Source: Streptomyces pristinaespiralis (GTDB lineage Bacteria > Actinomycetota > Actinomycetes > Streptomycetales > Streptomycetaceae). Taken from it: a DNA stretch of 64,000 nt. The stretch is from NCBI RefSeq assembly GCF_001278075.1, contig NZ_CP011340.1:2852001-2916000 (forward strand). The letters are read 5' to 3'. Below are positions 9,781-17,629 of the stretch, in pieces (the first letter of the stretch is position 1; the number at the start of each line of letters is the position of its first letter). The position numbers were made by a program, and so were the translations under genes. The notes under the pieces are model-generated. The model was not told where the DNA came from and made no database searches. It saw nothing but the letters and a program-made list of their open reading frames with translations.

Positions 9781-11768
9781 CGACGGGGTCGACAAAGGGG
9801 CCGGCAACGGCGAGCCCGGCAGGGCAGGCAGAGGGCGCGGCGCCCGCGGGCGAGCCGGCGGACAGGCCCGAGGGCGGCCCGGGCACCCCCCTGGCGGCCC
9901 GCCCCGCGACCGGACCCGCGGCCGCTGCCGCTCACCTCGACGGCACGGCACCGCCCGGGAAGGGCGAGCCGGCGGGTGACCCGTTCGACCGGGACGCCCT
10001 GCCCGCGCCGGCCGGCGCGACCGGCGCCCTGCTGCGCTCCCTCCTCGCGCCCCGCCGGGCCCGGGTCGCCCTCGCGGCGGTTCTGCTGCTCCTCCAGCAG
10101 GCGGCCGTCCAGGCGGGACCGCTGCTGGTGGCGTACGCCATCGACCGCGGCGTCCCGGCCTTCCGCGCGCGGGACTACGGCCCGCTGGTCGCCGTCGGCA
10201 CCGGGTACGCGCTGTGCGCGGTGGCCGCGGGAGCGCTCCAGTACGCCTTCATCCGCGCCTCCGCCCGGGTCAACCAGGACGTGCTCCTCGATCTGCGGGG
10301 CCGTATCTTCCGCCACGCCCAGGCGCTGAGCGTCGACTTCCACGAGCGGTACACCTCCGGCCGGCTGATCTCCCGCTCGACGACCGACGTCGAGTCGCTG
10401 CGCGAGCTGCTGAGCGAGGGCCTTCAGGAACTCATCGGCGTCGTGCTGGCCTTCGTGTACATCTCGGCGATGCTGCTCTGGCTCGACCTCGGGATCGGCG
10501 GCATGGCGGTCGCGTCGTTCGTGCCGCTCTATCTGCTGGTGCGCATCTACCGGCGGCGGGCCAAGTCCGTCTTCATGAACCGCTCGACGGCGATCGCGGC
10601 GGTCATCGTGAAGTTCGCGGAGACCATGAACGGCATCCGTCCGGTGCGTGCGTTCCGCCGCGAGCGGGCCAACGACACCGACTTCGGGGTGCTCAACCAC
10701 CGCCACGAACGCACCAACGGCGACGCCCTGCTGGAGATGGCGCGCTATGTCGTCGGCTCCCGGCTCGTCGCCAACACCGCTGTCGCGGCGATGGTGCTGT
10801 GGGGCGCGTACCGGGTGGCGCAGGGCACGCTCGCGCTCGGTGTGCTGGCCGCGGCCGTGCTGTACCTGCGGCGGCTGTACGACCCGATCGACCGGCTCGG
10901 GATGTTCCTCAACTCCTACCAGTCGGCGGCCGCCTCACTGGAGAAGATCGCGGGCCTGCTGGCGCAGGAACCGACGGTCCCCGAGGCGCGCGAGCCGCGT
11001 GAGCTGCCGGTGCGCGGGGCCGGCACGCCGGGCCGCGAGGTCGTGTTCGAGCAGGTCGGCTTCGCCTACCGCACCGGCGGGGAGGTGCTGCCACGGTTCG
11101 ACCTGACGATCCCGGCCGGGCAGACCGTCGCGGTCGTCGGCTCGACCGGCGCGGGCAAGTCGACCCTGGCCAAGCTGCTGGCCCGCTTCTACGACCCCAC
11201 GGAGGGCCGGATCCTGCTCGACGGCACCGACCTGCGGGACCTGGCCGTACCGGACCTGCGCCGGGGGGTGGTGATGGTGACCCAGGAGGCGTTCCTGTTC
11301 TCCGGGACGGTCGCGGAGAACATCGCGCTCGGGCGGCCGGAGGCGAGCCGGGCGGACATCGAGCAGGCGGCCAAGGCGATCGGCGCCCATGACTTCATCG
11401 AGTCCCTGCCCGACGGCTACGACACCGACGTGCGCAAGCGGGGCGGACGGATCTCCGCCGGCCAGCGGCAGTTGGTTTCCTTCGCGCGGGCCCTGCTCGC
11501 CGACCCGGCGGTACTGATCCTCGACGAGGCGACGAGTTCGCTGGACATCCCCGGCGAGCGGGCGGTGCAGCGGGCGATGGACACGGTGCTCGAGGGCCGG
11601 ACGGCGGTGGTCATCGCACACCGGCTGTCGACGGTCGAGATCGCGGACCGGGTGCTGGTGATGGAGCACGGCCGGATCGTCGAGGACGGCCCGCCCCGTG
11701 AACTGATCGGCGGCGAGGGCAGGTTCGCGGGGCTGCACAAGGCCTGGCGGGACAGCGTGGTGGGCTGA
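9777..11768 (+). CDS. ABC exporter half-transporter B
   Basis: Partner of the preceding half-transporter, 663 residues, translated from GTG 9777 in a 4-bp GTGA overlap. An Ala/Gly/Pro-rich N-terminal tail of ~70 residues precedes the six-helix membrane domain (~90-380) and the ATPase (~420-655). Walker A is GSTGAGKST, the Q-loop is VVMVTQEAFLF, Walker B is the catalytically complete LILDEATSSLD, and the H-loop is VVIAHRLS. Its signature is altered (RISAGQRQ in place of LSGGQ). Combined with subunit A, this gives one complete and one degenerate ATP site, as in known asymmetric exporters. Substrate unknown. Confidence 0.93.
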   Translation: MTTGSTKGPATASPAGQAEGAAPAGEPADRPEGGPGTPLAARPATGPAAAAAHLDGTAPPGKGEPAGDPFDRDALPAPAGATGALLRSLLAPRRARVALAAVLLLLQQAAVQAGPLLVAYAIDRGVPAFRARDYGPLVAVGTGYALCAVAAGALQYAFIRASARVNQDVLLDLRGRIFRHAQALSVDFHERYTSGRLISRSTTDVESLRELLSEGLQELIGVVLAFVYISAMLLWLDLGIGGMAVASFVPLYLLVRIYRRRAKSVFMNRSTAIAAVIVKFAETMNGIRPVRAFRRERANDTDFGVLNHRHERTNGDALLEMARYVVGSRLVANTAVAAMVLWGAYRVAQGTLALGVLAAAVLYLRRLYDPIDRLGMFLNSYQSAAASLEKIAGLLAQEPTVPEAREPRELPVRGAGTPGREVVFEQVGFAYRTGGEVLPRFDLTIPAGQTVAVVGSTGAGKSTLAKLLARFYDPTEGRILLDGTDLRDLAVPDLRRGVVMVTQEAFLFSGTVAENIALGRPEASRADIEQAAKAIGAHDFIESLPDGYDTDVRKRGGRISAGQRQLVSFARALLADPAVLILDEATSSLDIPGERAVQRAMDTVLEGRTAVVIAHRLSTVEIADRVLVMEHGRIVEDGPPRELIGGEGRFAGLHKAWRDSVVG

Positions 11769-11775
11769 GCCGCGA

Positions 11776-11790
11776 CTGCCCGGCGGGCAG
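11776..11790 (+). terminator. Small hairpin after the exporter operon
   Basis: CTGCCC / GGGCAG arms with a 3-nt loop, 7 nt past the stop codon. It is short and has no U-tract, so the call is tentative. Confidence 0.3.
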
Positions 11791-11816
11791 GCCCCCGGGC
11801 GGGCGTACCGGGCAGC

Positions 11817-11905
11817 CGGACAGCCCTCGGACGCGCGCCCCCGGGTGGAGCGGCGCGCACTCGCCACGGTCGAGGCGCGGACAGCCCTCGCACGCGGGCC
11901 CCGGG
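11817..11905 (+). repeat. Imperfect direct repeat in the exporter-protease gap
   Basis: The 524-bp gap 11769-12292 holds no supportable gene. Within it, 11817-11845 and 11878-11905 are near-identical ~28-nt copies beginning CGGACAGCCCTCG and ending CCCCGGG, 61 bp apart start to start. They differ by one substitution and a small indel region. Function not evident. Confidence 0.6.
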
Positions 11906-12049
11906 ACCGCGTGACCTGCCGCCCTGCACCTCCGTGCCGCCCGCCGGCCCCGGTACGGAATGAGCCACGCCACCGGGGCCCGTACGGGACCGCGAACAGC
12001 CGCGCCGCTACGCCGCCTTCACAGATGCAGACTTCGCCGTGAACATCCG

Positions 12050-12098
12050 GTTGCTTTCCGGGTCGGGCCGGGAGGAATGACCGGGCCCGGCCCGGCAA
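12050..12098 (+). other. GC-rich inverted repeat upstream of the protease
   Basis: GTTGC...CGGGTCGGGCCGGG pairs with CCGGGCCCGGCCCGGCAAC across an 8-nt centre, with a small bulge and one mismatch. It may be a terminator for the exporter operon or a barrier to read-through into the protease gene. Confidence 0.4.
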
Positions 12099-12181
12099 CG
12101 ATCCGCGAAACGTCCGCTCAACGAACATGACCTATCGGGCAACGGACGAATTCCGGCCAACTTCTTGTCGCGCTCCTGACA

Positions 12182-12191
12182 GAACATGTTC
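12182..12191 (+). promoter_or_regulatory. Perfect 10-bp palindrome, possible operator of the protease gene
   Basis: GAACATGTTC lies 102 bp before the protease start, and the half-site GAACATG recurs at 12123-12129. No convincing -35/-10 pair was identified next to it. Confidence 0.35.
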
Positions 12192-12292
12192 ACGGCTGCC
12201 AGTCTTCCCCCGATCCACGCACCACAGCTCCGCATGCTCTGCCCGGCCGACCCACCCAGCCGACCGGTACCCCCCTCGCAGAAGGAGTCCGC

Positions 12293-14314
12293 GTGAGACC
12301 CACGCATCGCCGGCGCGCCACCGCGACCGGAGCTCTCATCGCCACCGCCGCCCTTCTCGCGGTCGGCTTCCAGACCGGAACCTCGGCCGCCGCCCAGCCG
12401 GCGGCGCCCACCGCCGCCAAGGCGGCCAAGGCCGACCCGGGCGCGCTGCCCAAGAGCCTGTCCCCCGCCCAGCGCGCGGAGCTGATACGCCAGGCGTCCG
12501 CCACGACGGCCGCCACCGCGAAGGAACTCGGCCTCACGGCCGAGGAGAAGCTCGTCGTCCGGGACGTCACCCAGGACCGCGACGGCACCACGCACACCCG
12601 CTACGAGCGCACCTACGAAGGCCTGCCGGTCCTCGGCGGCGACCTGGTGGTGGCCAAGTCCACGGCGGGTGCGACCGAGGCGGTCACCAAGGCGTCCCGC
12701 GCCGCCCTGAAGAACGTCGACACCCGCGCGGCCGTCACGCCGGCCACCGCGGAGAAGCAGGCCCTCGGCGCCGCCAGGGCCGAGGGCTCGAAGGACACCG
12801 AGGCCGAGCGGGCGCCCCGCAAGGTCGTCTGGATGGGCACGGGCACCCCGACCCTCGCCTACGAGACCGTGGTCGGCGGTCTCCAGCACGACGGCACCCC
12901 GAACGAGCTGCACGTCGTCACCGACGCCGCCACCGGAGAGAAGCTCTTCGAGTGGCAGGCCGTCCACAACGGCACGGGCAACACCCAGTACAGCGGGCAG
13001 GTCACCCTCGGCACGGCCCCCTCGTACACGCTCACCGACACCAACCGTGGCAACCACAAGACGTACAACCTCAACCGGGGTACGTCCGGCACGGGCACGC
13101 TCTTCTCCGGGCCCGACGACATCTGGGGCAACGGCTCCCCGTCGAACCTGGAGACCGCGGGCGCCGACGCGCACTACGGCGCGGCCCTCACCTGGGACTA
13201 CTACAAGAACGTGCACGGCCGCAGCGGCATCCGCGGCGACGGCGTCGGCGCGTACTCCCGGGTGCACTACGGCAACAACTACGTCAACGCGTTCTGGCAG
13301 GACAGCTGCTTCTGCATGACGTACGGCGACGGCGCGAGCAACAGCAAGCCGCTCACCTCCATCGACGTGGCCGCGCACGAGATGACGCACGGCGTCACCT
13401 CCAACACCGCCGGCCTGGTCTACAGCGGCGAGTCGGGCGGCCTCAACGAGGCGACCAGCGACATCTTCGCCGCGGCCGTCGAGTTCCACGCGGCCAACGC
13501 GCAGGACGTGGGCGACTACCTCGTCGGCGAGAAGATCGACATCCGCGGCAACGGCACCCCGCTCCGCTACATGGACAAGCCCAGCAAGGACGGCTCGTCC
13601 AAGGACTACTGGTACTCGGGCATCGGCAACGTCGACGTCCACTACTCCTCGGGCCCGGCGAACCACTGGTTCTACCTGCTCTCCGAGGGCAGCGGCGCCA
13701 AGACGGTCAACGGCGTCAGCTACGACTCCCCGACCTCCGACGGCCTGCCGGTGACCGGCATCGGCCGTGAGAAGGCCGCCCTGATCTGGTACAAGGCGCT
13801 CACCACGAAGTTCAACTCCCGCACCGACTACGCGGGCGCCCGCACCGGCACCCTCGCGGTCGCGACGGAGCTGTACGGGGCGACCAGCGCCGAGGTCAAG
13901 GCCGTCACCGACGCCTGGGCAGGCATCAACGTCGGCTCCCGCCCCGGAGACGGCGGCGGTGGCGACGGCACGGTCTTCGAGAACACGGCCGACGTGGCCA
14001 TCCCGGACGCCGGCGCCGCTGTGACGTCGTCCGTCAACGTCACCGGCCGCACGGGCAACGCCCCGTCCGCCCTTCAGGTCGGCGTCGACATCGTGCACAC
14101 GTGGCGCGGTGACCTGGTCATCGACCTGCTCGCCCCGGACGGCACCGCGTACCGCCTGAAGAACTCGAGCGGTTCGGACTCGGCCGACAACGTCAAGGAG
14201 ACGTACACGGTCAACGCCTCGAGCGAGGTCGCCAACGGCACTTGGAAGCTGCGGGTGCAGGACGTGGCCCGCTACGACACGGGCTACATCAACAGCTTCA
14301 AGCTCACCTTCTGA
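12293..14314 (+). CDS. Secreted M4 (thermolysin-like) metalloprotease with P-domain
   Basis: Extracellular neutral zinc endopeptidase of 673 residues, starting at GTG 12293 with GGAG 6 nt upstream. A signal peptide (RRRATATGALIATAALLAV, cleavage near SAAAQ) is followed by an FTP/PepSY-type propeptide to about residue 215. The catalytic domain carries HEMTH (His362, Glu363, His366) and the third zinc ligand Glu386 in GGLNEATSD, 24 residues on from the first His as in thermolysin. A short Gly-rich linker (~550-558) leads to a C-terminal proprotein-convertase P-domain-like beta-sandwich (~560-673, HTWRGDLVIDLLAPDGT). The domain order matches streptomycete griselysin-like proteases. It is monocistronic, with a strong terminator behind it. 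Confidence 0.95.
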   Translation: MRPTHRRRATATGALIATAALLAVGFQTGTSAAAQPAAPTAAKAAKADPGALPKSLSPAQRAELIRQASATTAATAKELGLTAEEKLVVRDVTQDRDGTTHTRYERTYEGLPVLGGDLVVAKSTAGATEAVTKASRAALKNVDTRAAVTPATAEKQALGAARAEGSKDTEAERAPRKVVWMGTGTPTLAYETVVGGLQHDGTPNELHVVTDAATGEKLFEWQAVHNGTGNTQYSGQVTLGTAPSYTLTDTNRGNHKTYNLNRGTSGTGTLFSGPDDIWGNGSPSNLETAGADAHYGAALTWDYYKNVHGRSGIRGDGVGAYSRVHYGNNYVNAFWQDSCFCMTYGDGASNSKPLTSIDVAAHEMTHGVTSNTAGLVYSGESGGLNEATSDIFAAAVEFHAANAQDVGDYLVGEKIDIRGNGTPLRYMDKPSKDGSSKDYWYSGIGNVDVHYSSGPANHWFYLLSEGSGAKTVNGVSYDSPTSDGLPVTGIGREKAALIWYKALTTKFNSRTDYAGARTGTLAVATELYGATSAEVKAVTDAWAGINVGSRPGDGGGGDGTVFENTADVAIPDAGAAVTSSVNVTGRTGNAPSALQVGVDIVHTWRGDLVIDLLAPDGTAYRLKNSSGSDSADNVKETYTVNASSEVANGTWKLRVQDVARYDTGYINSFKLTF

Positions 14315-14338
14315 GGCTGACCGCTCATCCCTGATCCG

Positions 14339-14380
14339 GGGCGCTGCCCGGGACGCCGCCACGGCTCCCGGGCAGCGCCC
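14339..14380 (+). terminator. Strong terminator of the protease gene
   Basis: Fifteen-base-pair perfect arms (GGGCGCTGCCCGGGA and its complement) around a 12-nt loop, 25 nt after the stop codon. Confidence 0.8.
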
Positions 14381-14462
14381 TTCCACGTACGGGCTGCCCG
14401 CCCCCTGGCCCTTCCCCCGTCGCGGCGGGCGGGAGTTGATCCGCGCCTGCCGAGGGGATGTC

Positions 14463-14468
14463 TAGGCT
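14463..14468 (+). promoter_or_regulatory. -10 element of a leaderless response regulator gene
   Basis: TAGGCT is followed by exactly 6 nt and then ATG 14475; no Shine-Dalgarno is present. A TTGATC lies at 14436-14441, but the 21-nt spacing is too long for a normal -35. Confidence 0.45.
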
Positions 14469-14474
14469 GACGGC

Positions 14475-15173
14475 ATGACCACCTCCGCCGGCCCGGCCGA
14501 CACCGCCACCGCTCCCGTACGGGTCCTGCTCGCCGACGACGAGACCTTGATGCGCGCCGGGGTGCGGGCGATCCTGGCCGCCGATCCGGGCGTCGAGGTG
14601 GTCGCGGAAGCGGGCGACGGGCGTCAGGCCGTCGAACTCGCCCTCGGGCACCGGCCGGACGTGGCCCTGCTCGACATCCGGATGCCGCGGCTCGACGGGC
14701 TCGCCGCCGCGGAGGAGCTGCGGCGCGTGGCGCCGGGGACGGCGGTGGTCATGCTCACCACCTTCTCCGAGGACGAGTACGTCGAACGCGCCCTGGGCGC
14801 CGGGGTGAGCGGGTTCCTGCTGAAGTCCGGTGACCCGAGGGAGCTGATCGCGGGAGTGCGGGCGGCGGCAGAGGGCGCCGCGTGCCTGTCCCCCGAGATC
14901 GCGCGTCGTGTGCTCGACCGGCTCGGCGCCGGACGGATGTCGCGGGCGGCCGAGGCCCGGGCGGCGCTGGAGCCGTTGACCGGCCGTGAGCGGGAGGTCG
15001 TGGCGCTGGTGGGGGCGGGCCTGTCGAACGCGGAGATCGCGGCGCGGCTGTTCGTGGTGGAGGGCACCGTCAAGGCGCACGTCAGCGCCGTCCTCGCCAG
15101 GCTGGAGCTGAGGAACCGGGTGCAGCTGGCGATTCTGGCGTACGAGGCGGGGGTGGTGGCGAACACGCCGTGA
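14475..15173 (+). CDS. NarL/LuxR-family response regulator
   Basis: Two-component regulator of 232 residues. The receiver domain has LLADDETLMR, phospho-acceptor Asp67 in VALLDIRMP and the Lys of FLLKSGDP. The LuxR HTH (~165-225) reads LTGREREVVALVGAGLSN followed by VEGTVKAHVSAVLARL. Its likely kinase partner is the gene at 16018, which is separated from it by an unusual third gene coding for a Clp-N/HTH protein. No SD is visible, and the -10-like TAGGCT suggests a leaderless mRNA. Confidence 0.92.
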   Translation: MTTSAGPADTATAPVRVLLADDETLMRAGVRAILAADPGVEVVAEAGDGRQAVELALGHRPDVALLDIRMPRLDGLAAAEELRRVAPGTAVVMLTTFSEDEYVERALGAGVSGFLLKSGDPRELIAGVRAAAEGAACLSPEIARRVLDRLGAGRMSRAAEARAALEPLTGREREVVALVGAGLSNAEIAARLFVVEGTVKAHVSAVLARLELRNRVQLAILAYEAGVVANTP

Positions 15174-15174
15174 T

Positions 15175-15222
15175 CGTCAACTTCGGGTTGACGATATCCG
15201 GGCGTCAACCTAAGGTTGTCGC
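15175..15222 (+). promoter_or_regulatory. Promoter with two inverted-repeat operators, leaderless transcript
   Basis: The -35 TTGACG (15188-15193), a 17-nt spacer and the -10 TAAGGT (15211-15216) form a near-consensus sigma-HrdB-type promoter. Six nt separate the -10 from ATG 15223. Two related palindromes cover it. Site 1 (15175-15193) has 7-bp arms CGTCAAC/GTTGACG and overlaps the -35. Site 2 (15202-15222) has 9-bp arms GCGTCAACC/GGTTGTCGC with one mismatch, overlaps the -10 and abuts the start codon. A repressor bound here would block both elements. Confidence 0.75.
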
Positions 15223-15960
15223 ATGACCGATCCTGTGCGTCTCACGCATCCCGTGCGCCTCGACGATCTGATCGAGGCGATCAAGAAGGCCCACTCCCAG
15301 CCGCTCGACCAGCTGTCCGACGCGGTCATCGCCGCCGGTCACCTCGGCGACATCGCCGACCACCTCATCGGCCACTTCGTCGACCAGGCCCGCCGCTCCG
15401 GCGCCTCATGGACCGAGATCGGCACCTCCATGGGCGTCACCAAGCAGGCGGCCCAGAAGCGCTTCGTGACCAAGGAGTCCGACCAGCCGGCCGACCTCGA
15501 TCCCGGCCAGGGCTTCAGCCGGTTCACCCCGCGGGCCAGGAACGTCGTCGCGGCGGCGTCCAACGAGGCCCGCGAGGCACGCAACACCCACGTCGGCACC
15601 CAGCACCTGACGCTCGGCCTGCTCGCCGAACCGGACGGCCTCGCGGCCAAGGCCCTCGCCGCCCAGGGCGCCGACGCCGGCCGGGTCCGCGCCGCGGTGA
15701 CGGCCGTGCTCCCGCCGGCCGCCGAAGAACTGCCCGAACTCGCCCCGTACGACGCCCGCGCCCGCAAGGCTCTCGAGCTCACCTTCCGCGAGGCCCTGCG
15801 CCTCGGGCACAACTACATCGGCACCGAACACCTCCTGCTGGCGCTGCTGGAGGCGGAGGACGGCAGCGGCCCGCTGTCGGACCTCGGCATCGACAAGGCC
15901 GCCGCCGAGCATCATGTGACCGAGGCGCTCGCCGCCGTCACTCCCGCCCGGGGGCAGTGA
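15223..15960 (+). CDS. Clp N-domain protein with N-terminal HTH
   Basis: Protein of 245 residues. Residues ~60-82 (SWTEIGTSMGVTKQAAQKRF) look like a helix-turn-helix. Two Clp-N repeats follow: FTPRARNVVAAASNEAREAR...HVGTQHLTLGLL (~101-150) and a second at ~175-225 with YIGTEHLLLALLE. There is no AAA+ ATPase domain, so it is not a ClpC/ClpA chaperone. It may be a DNA-binding regulator that uses the Clp repeats to bind a ligand or proteolytic adaptor (inference). The tandem operators at its own promoter suggest autoregulation. Confidence 0.8.
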   Translation: MTDPVRLTHPVRLDDLIEAIKKAHSQPLDQLSDAVIAAGHLGDIADHLIGHFVDQARRSGASWTEIGTSMGVTKQAAQKRFVTKESDQPADLDPGQGFSRFTPRARNVVAAASNEAREARNTHVGTQHLTLGLLAEPDGLAAKALAAQGADAGRVRAAVTAVLPPAAEELPELAPYDARARKALELTFREALRLGHNYIGTEHLLLALLEAEDGSGPLSDLGIDKAAAEHHVTEALAAVTPARGQ

Positions 15961-15978
15961 CCGCTCCCCCACTTTCGT

Positions 15979-16004
15979 CAAAGGCCCCGGGCACGGGGTC
16001 TTTG
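15979..16004 (+). terminator. Hairpin after the Clp-N gene
   Basis: CAAAGGCCCCG / CGGGGTCTTTG arms with one wobble pair and a 4-nt loop. It lies between the Clp-N gene and the kinase start. Confidence 0.5.
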
Positions 16005-16005
16005 G

Positions 16006-16011
16006 CAGGGT
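16006..16011 (+). promoter_or_regulatory. Possible -10 of the kinase gene
   Basis: CAGGGT followed by exactly 6 nt and ATG 16018, the same geometry as the two genes before it. No -35 was recognised, and GGGTGAGG could instead act as an SD. Confidence 0.3.
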
Positions 16012-16017
16012 GAGGGC

Positions 16018-17559
16018 ATGCGCAGAGAGAACACCCGCGAACGCCTCACCGACCTCGCCCTGTGGGTGGTGCTCGGCAGCTGCGTGCTGCTCCGCTCCGA
16101 CCCGAACGACGGCGGCTCGTGGTGGTGGGTCGGCACCGGCGTCCCCCTGCTCGGCATCGCGGTGCTGCTGTGCCGGTCGTGGCCGCTGGCGTCCCTCGTC
16201 GTCGCCGTGACGCTCAGCGCCTGGCAGACACCGGAACTCTTCACCGCCTCGTACGCCCCCGCCATGGCCGCCTTCGGCTACCTCTCCGGCCGGCGCACCG
16301 CGACCGCCCGCCCCGCACTGGCCGCCTTCGGCTCCGTCGCGCTCGGCGGACTCGTCCTCGCCCTGGTCCTCGAGGACCTCTGGACCTGGTTCGCCCTGCT
16401 CATCACCCTGCTGCTGGTGGTCGTCGTCCCCTGGCTGTTCGGCCGCTACGTCCGCCAGTACGCCCAACTGGTCTCCACGGGCTGGCGGCTGGCCGAGCAC
16501 ATGGAACGCGAACGGGAGACGGCCGCCGACCGCGAACGGCTGCGTGAACGCTCCCGTATCGCCGGGGACATGCACGACTCCCTCGGCCACGACCTGTCAC
16601 TGATCGCGGTCCGGGCCGCCGCGCTGGAGGTCGACGCGAGCCTCGGCGCGCACCGGCAGCAGGCGGCGCGCGAGCTGCGCCAGGCGGCCGCCGACGCCAC
16701 GGCCCGGCTGCGCGACATCGTCGGCGTGCTCCGGGAGGACGGGGCGCCGGCGCCGACCTCGCCGAACGGGGAGTCTCCGGCCGCCCTCGTCGAACGGGCC
16801 CGGGAGGCGGGCATCGACGTCACCCTGCACGAGGACGCGGCGCAGACCCCGCTGCCGCCGATGACCACCCGGGCGGTCCACCGCGTGGTCCAGGAGTCCC
16901 TGACCAACGCGGCCAAACACGCGCCGGGCGCACCGGTGCGGGTGTCCCTGGCGTACGACGGGACCGCCGTCACCGTCACGGTCACGAACGGGCCCGCCAC
17001 CGGCGCCCCGTCGTCCGCCTCCGGCGGCACGGGCCTGGTCGGTCTCGACGAACGCGTCCGCCTCGCGGGCGGCACCCTGGCCCACGGACCCGACGCCGAC
17101 GGCTTCACCGTCACCGCCCGGCTCCCGCTGTCGGCGGACGCCGGCCCGGTGCCGCCCGCGCCCACCACGGCCGGTGAACTCCACGACGCCCGGCGGCGGG
17201 TGCGCCGCAACCTCCTCCAGGCCGTCACGGTCCCGCTCGCCGCCGGCCTGGCGCTCGCCCTGCTGATCCTGGGCTTCCGTTTCTGGAGCGACTCCCGCAC
17301 GGTGATGGACCCGGCACGGTACGACGCCCTGCGCGTCGGCGACACCCGCGCCGACGTCCTGCCCCGTCTCCCCCGCCTCTCCCTCGACGGCCGGCCCGCC
17401 GGCGTCCAGCCGGAGCCGGCGGGGGCGGGGAGCTGCGAGTACTACCGCGTGGAGAAGTACGAGACGACGCCGGCCTACCGGCTCTGCTTCAAGGACGGCC
17501 GCCTGGCGTCGAAGACGGTCGTCACGGACGTGGAGAACGAGGAGGACCGCCCCCGGTGA
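16018..17559 (+). CDS. Sensor histidine kinase with extra C-terminal membrane anchor and outer domain
   Basis: Histidine kinase of 513 residues, probable partner of the regulator at 14475. Four to five membrane segments occupy ~10-145. The HisKA_3 box is RIAGDMHDSLGHD with His186, and the HATPase_c domain ends in GGTGLVGLDERVRLAGG (~residue 355). Unlike a standard member, the protein continues past the kinase core. A new transmembrane segment (LLQAVTVPLAAGLALALLIL, ~400-420) is followed by ~90 residues (RYDALRVGDTRADVLPRLP, then a Cys-containing GSCEYYRVEKYE...YRLCFKDGRL) that should lie outside. The pattern resembles small BamE/SmpA-type lipoprotein domains, by eye only. Confidence 0.88.
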   Translation: MRRENTRERLTDLALWVVLGSCVLLRSDPNDGGSWWWVGTGVPLLGIAVLLCRSWPLASLVVAVTLSAWQTPELFTASYAPAMAAFGYLSGRRTATARPALAAFGSVALGGLVLALVLEDLWTWFALLITLLLVVVVPWLFGRYVRQYAQLVSTGWRLAEHMERERETAADRERLRERSRIAGDMHDSLGHDLSLIAVRAAALEVDASLGAHRQQAARELRQAAADATARLRDIVGVLREDGAPAPTSPNGESPAALVERAREAGIDVTLHEDAAQTPLPPMTTRAVHRVVQESLTNAAKHAPGAPVRVSLAYDGTAVTVTVTNGPATGAPSSASGGTGLVGLDERVRLAGGTLAHGPDADGFTVTARLPLSADAGPVPPAPTTAGELHDARRRVRRNLLQAVTVPLAAGLALALLILGFRFWSDSRTVMDPARYDALRVGDTRADVLPRLPRLSLDGRPAGVQPEPAGAGSCEYYRVEKYETTPAYRLCFKDGRLASKTVVTDVENEEDRPR

Positions 17560-17574
17560 CACCGGGGACGGTCC
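17544..17574. terminator. Terminator overlapping the kinase stop codon
   Basis: GGACCGCCCCCGGT pairs with ACCGGGGACGGTCC with one mismatch across TGAC. The TGA at 17557-17559 lies in the loop. It also faces the end of the convergent permease gene, so it may work both ways. A copy is present at 20157-20187. Confidence 0.7.
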
Positions 17575-17629
17575 TCGCCCGTCATGGGACTGCGCCTTCA
17601 CCGGCCGGCCGGCCAGCCGGAGGCGGCGG

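Noticed and set aside
12008..14386. Long minus-strand frame opposite the protease
   Set aside because: No family motif, and the sense frame has a complete M4 active site.
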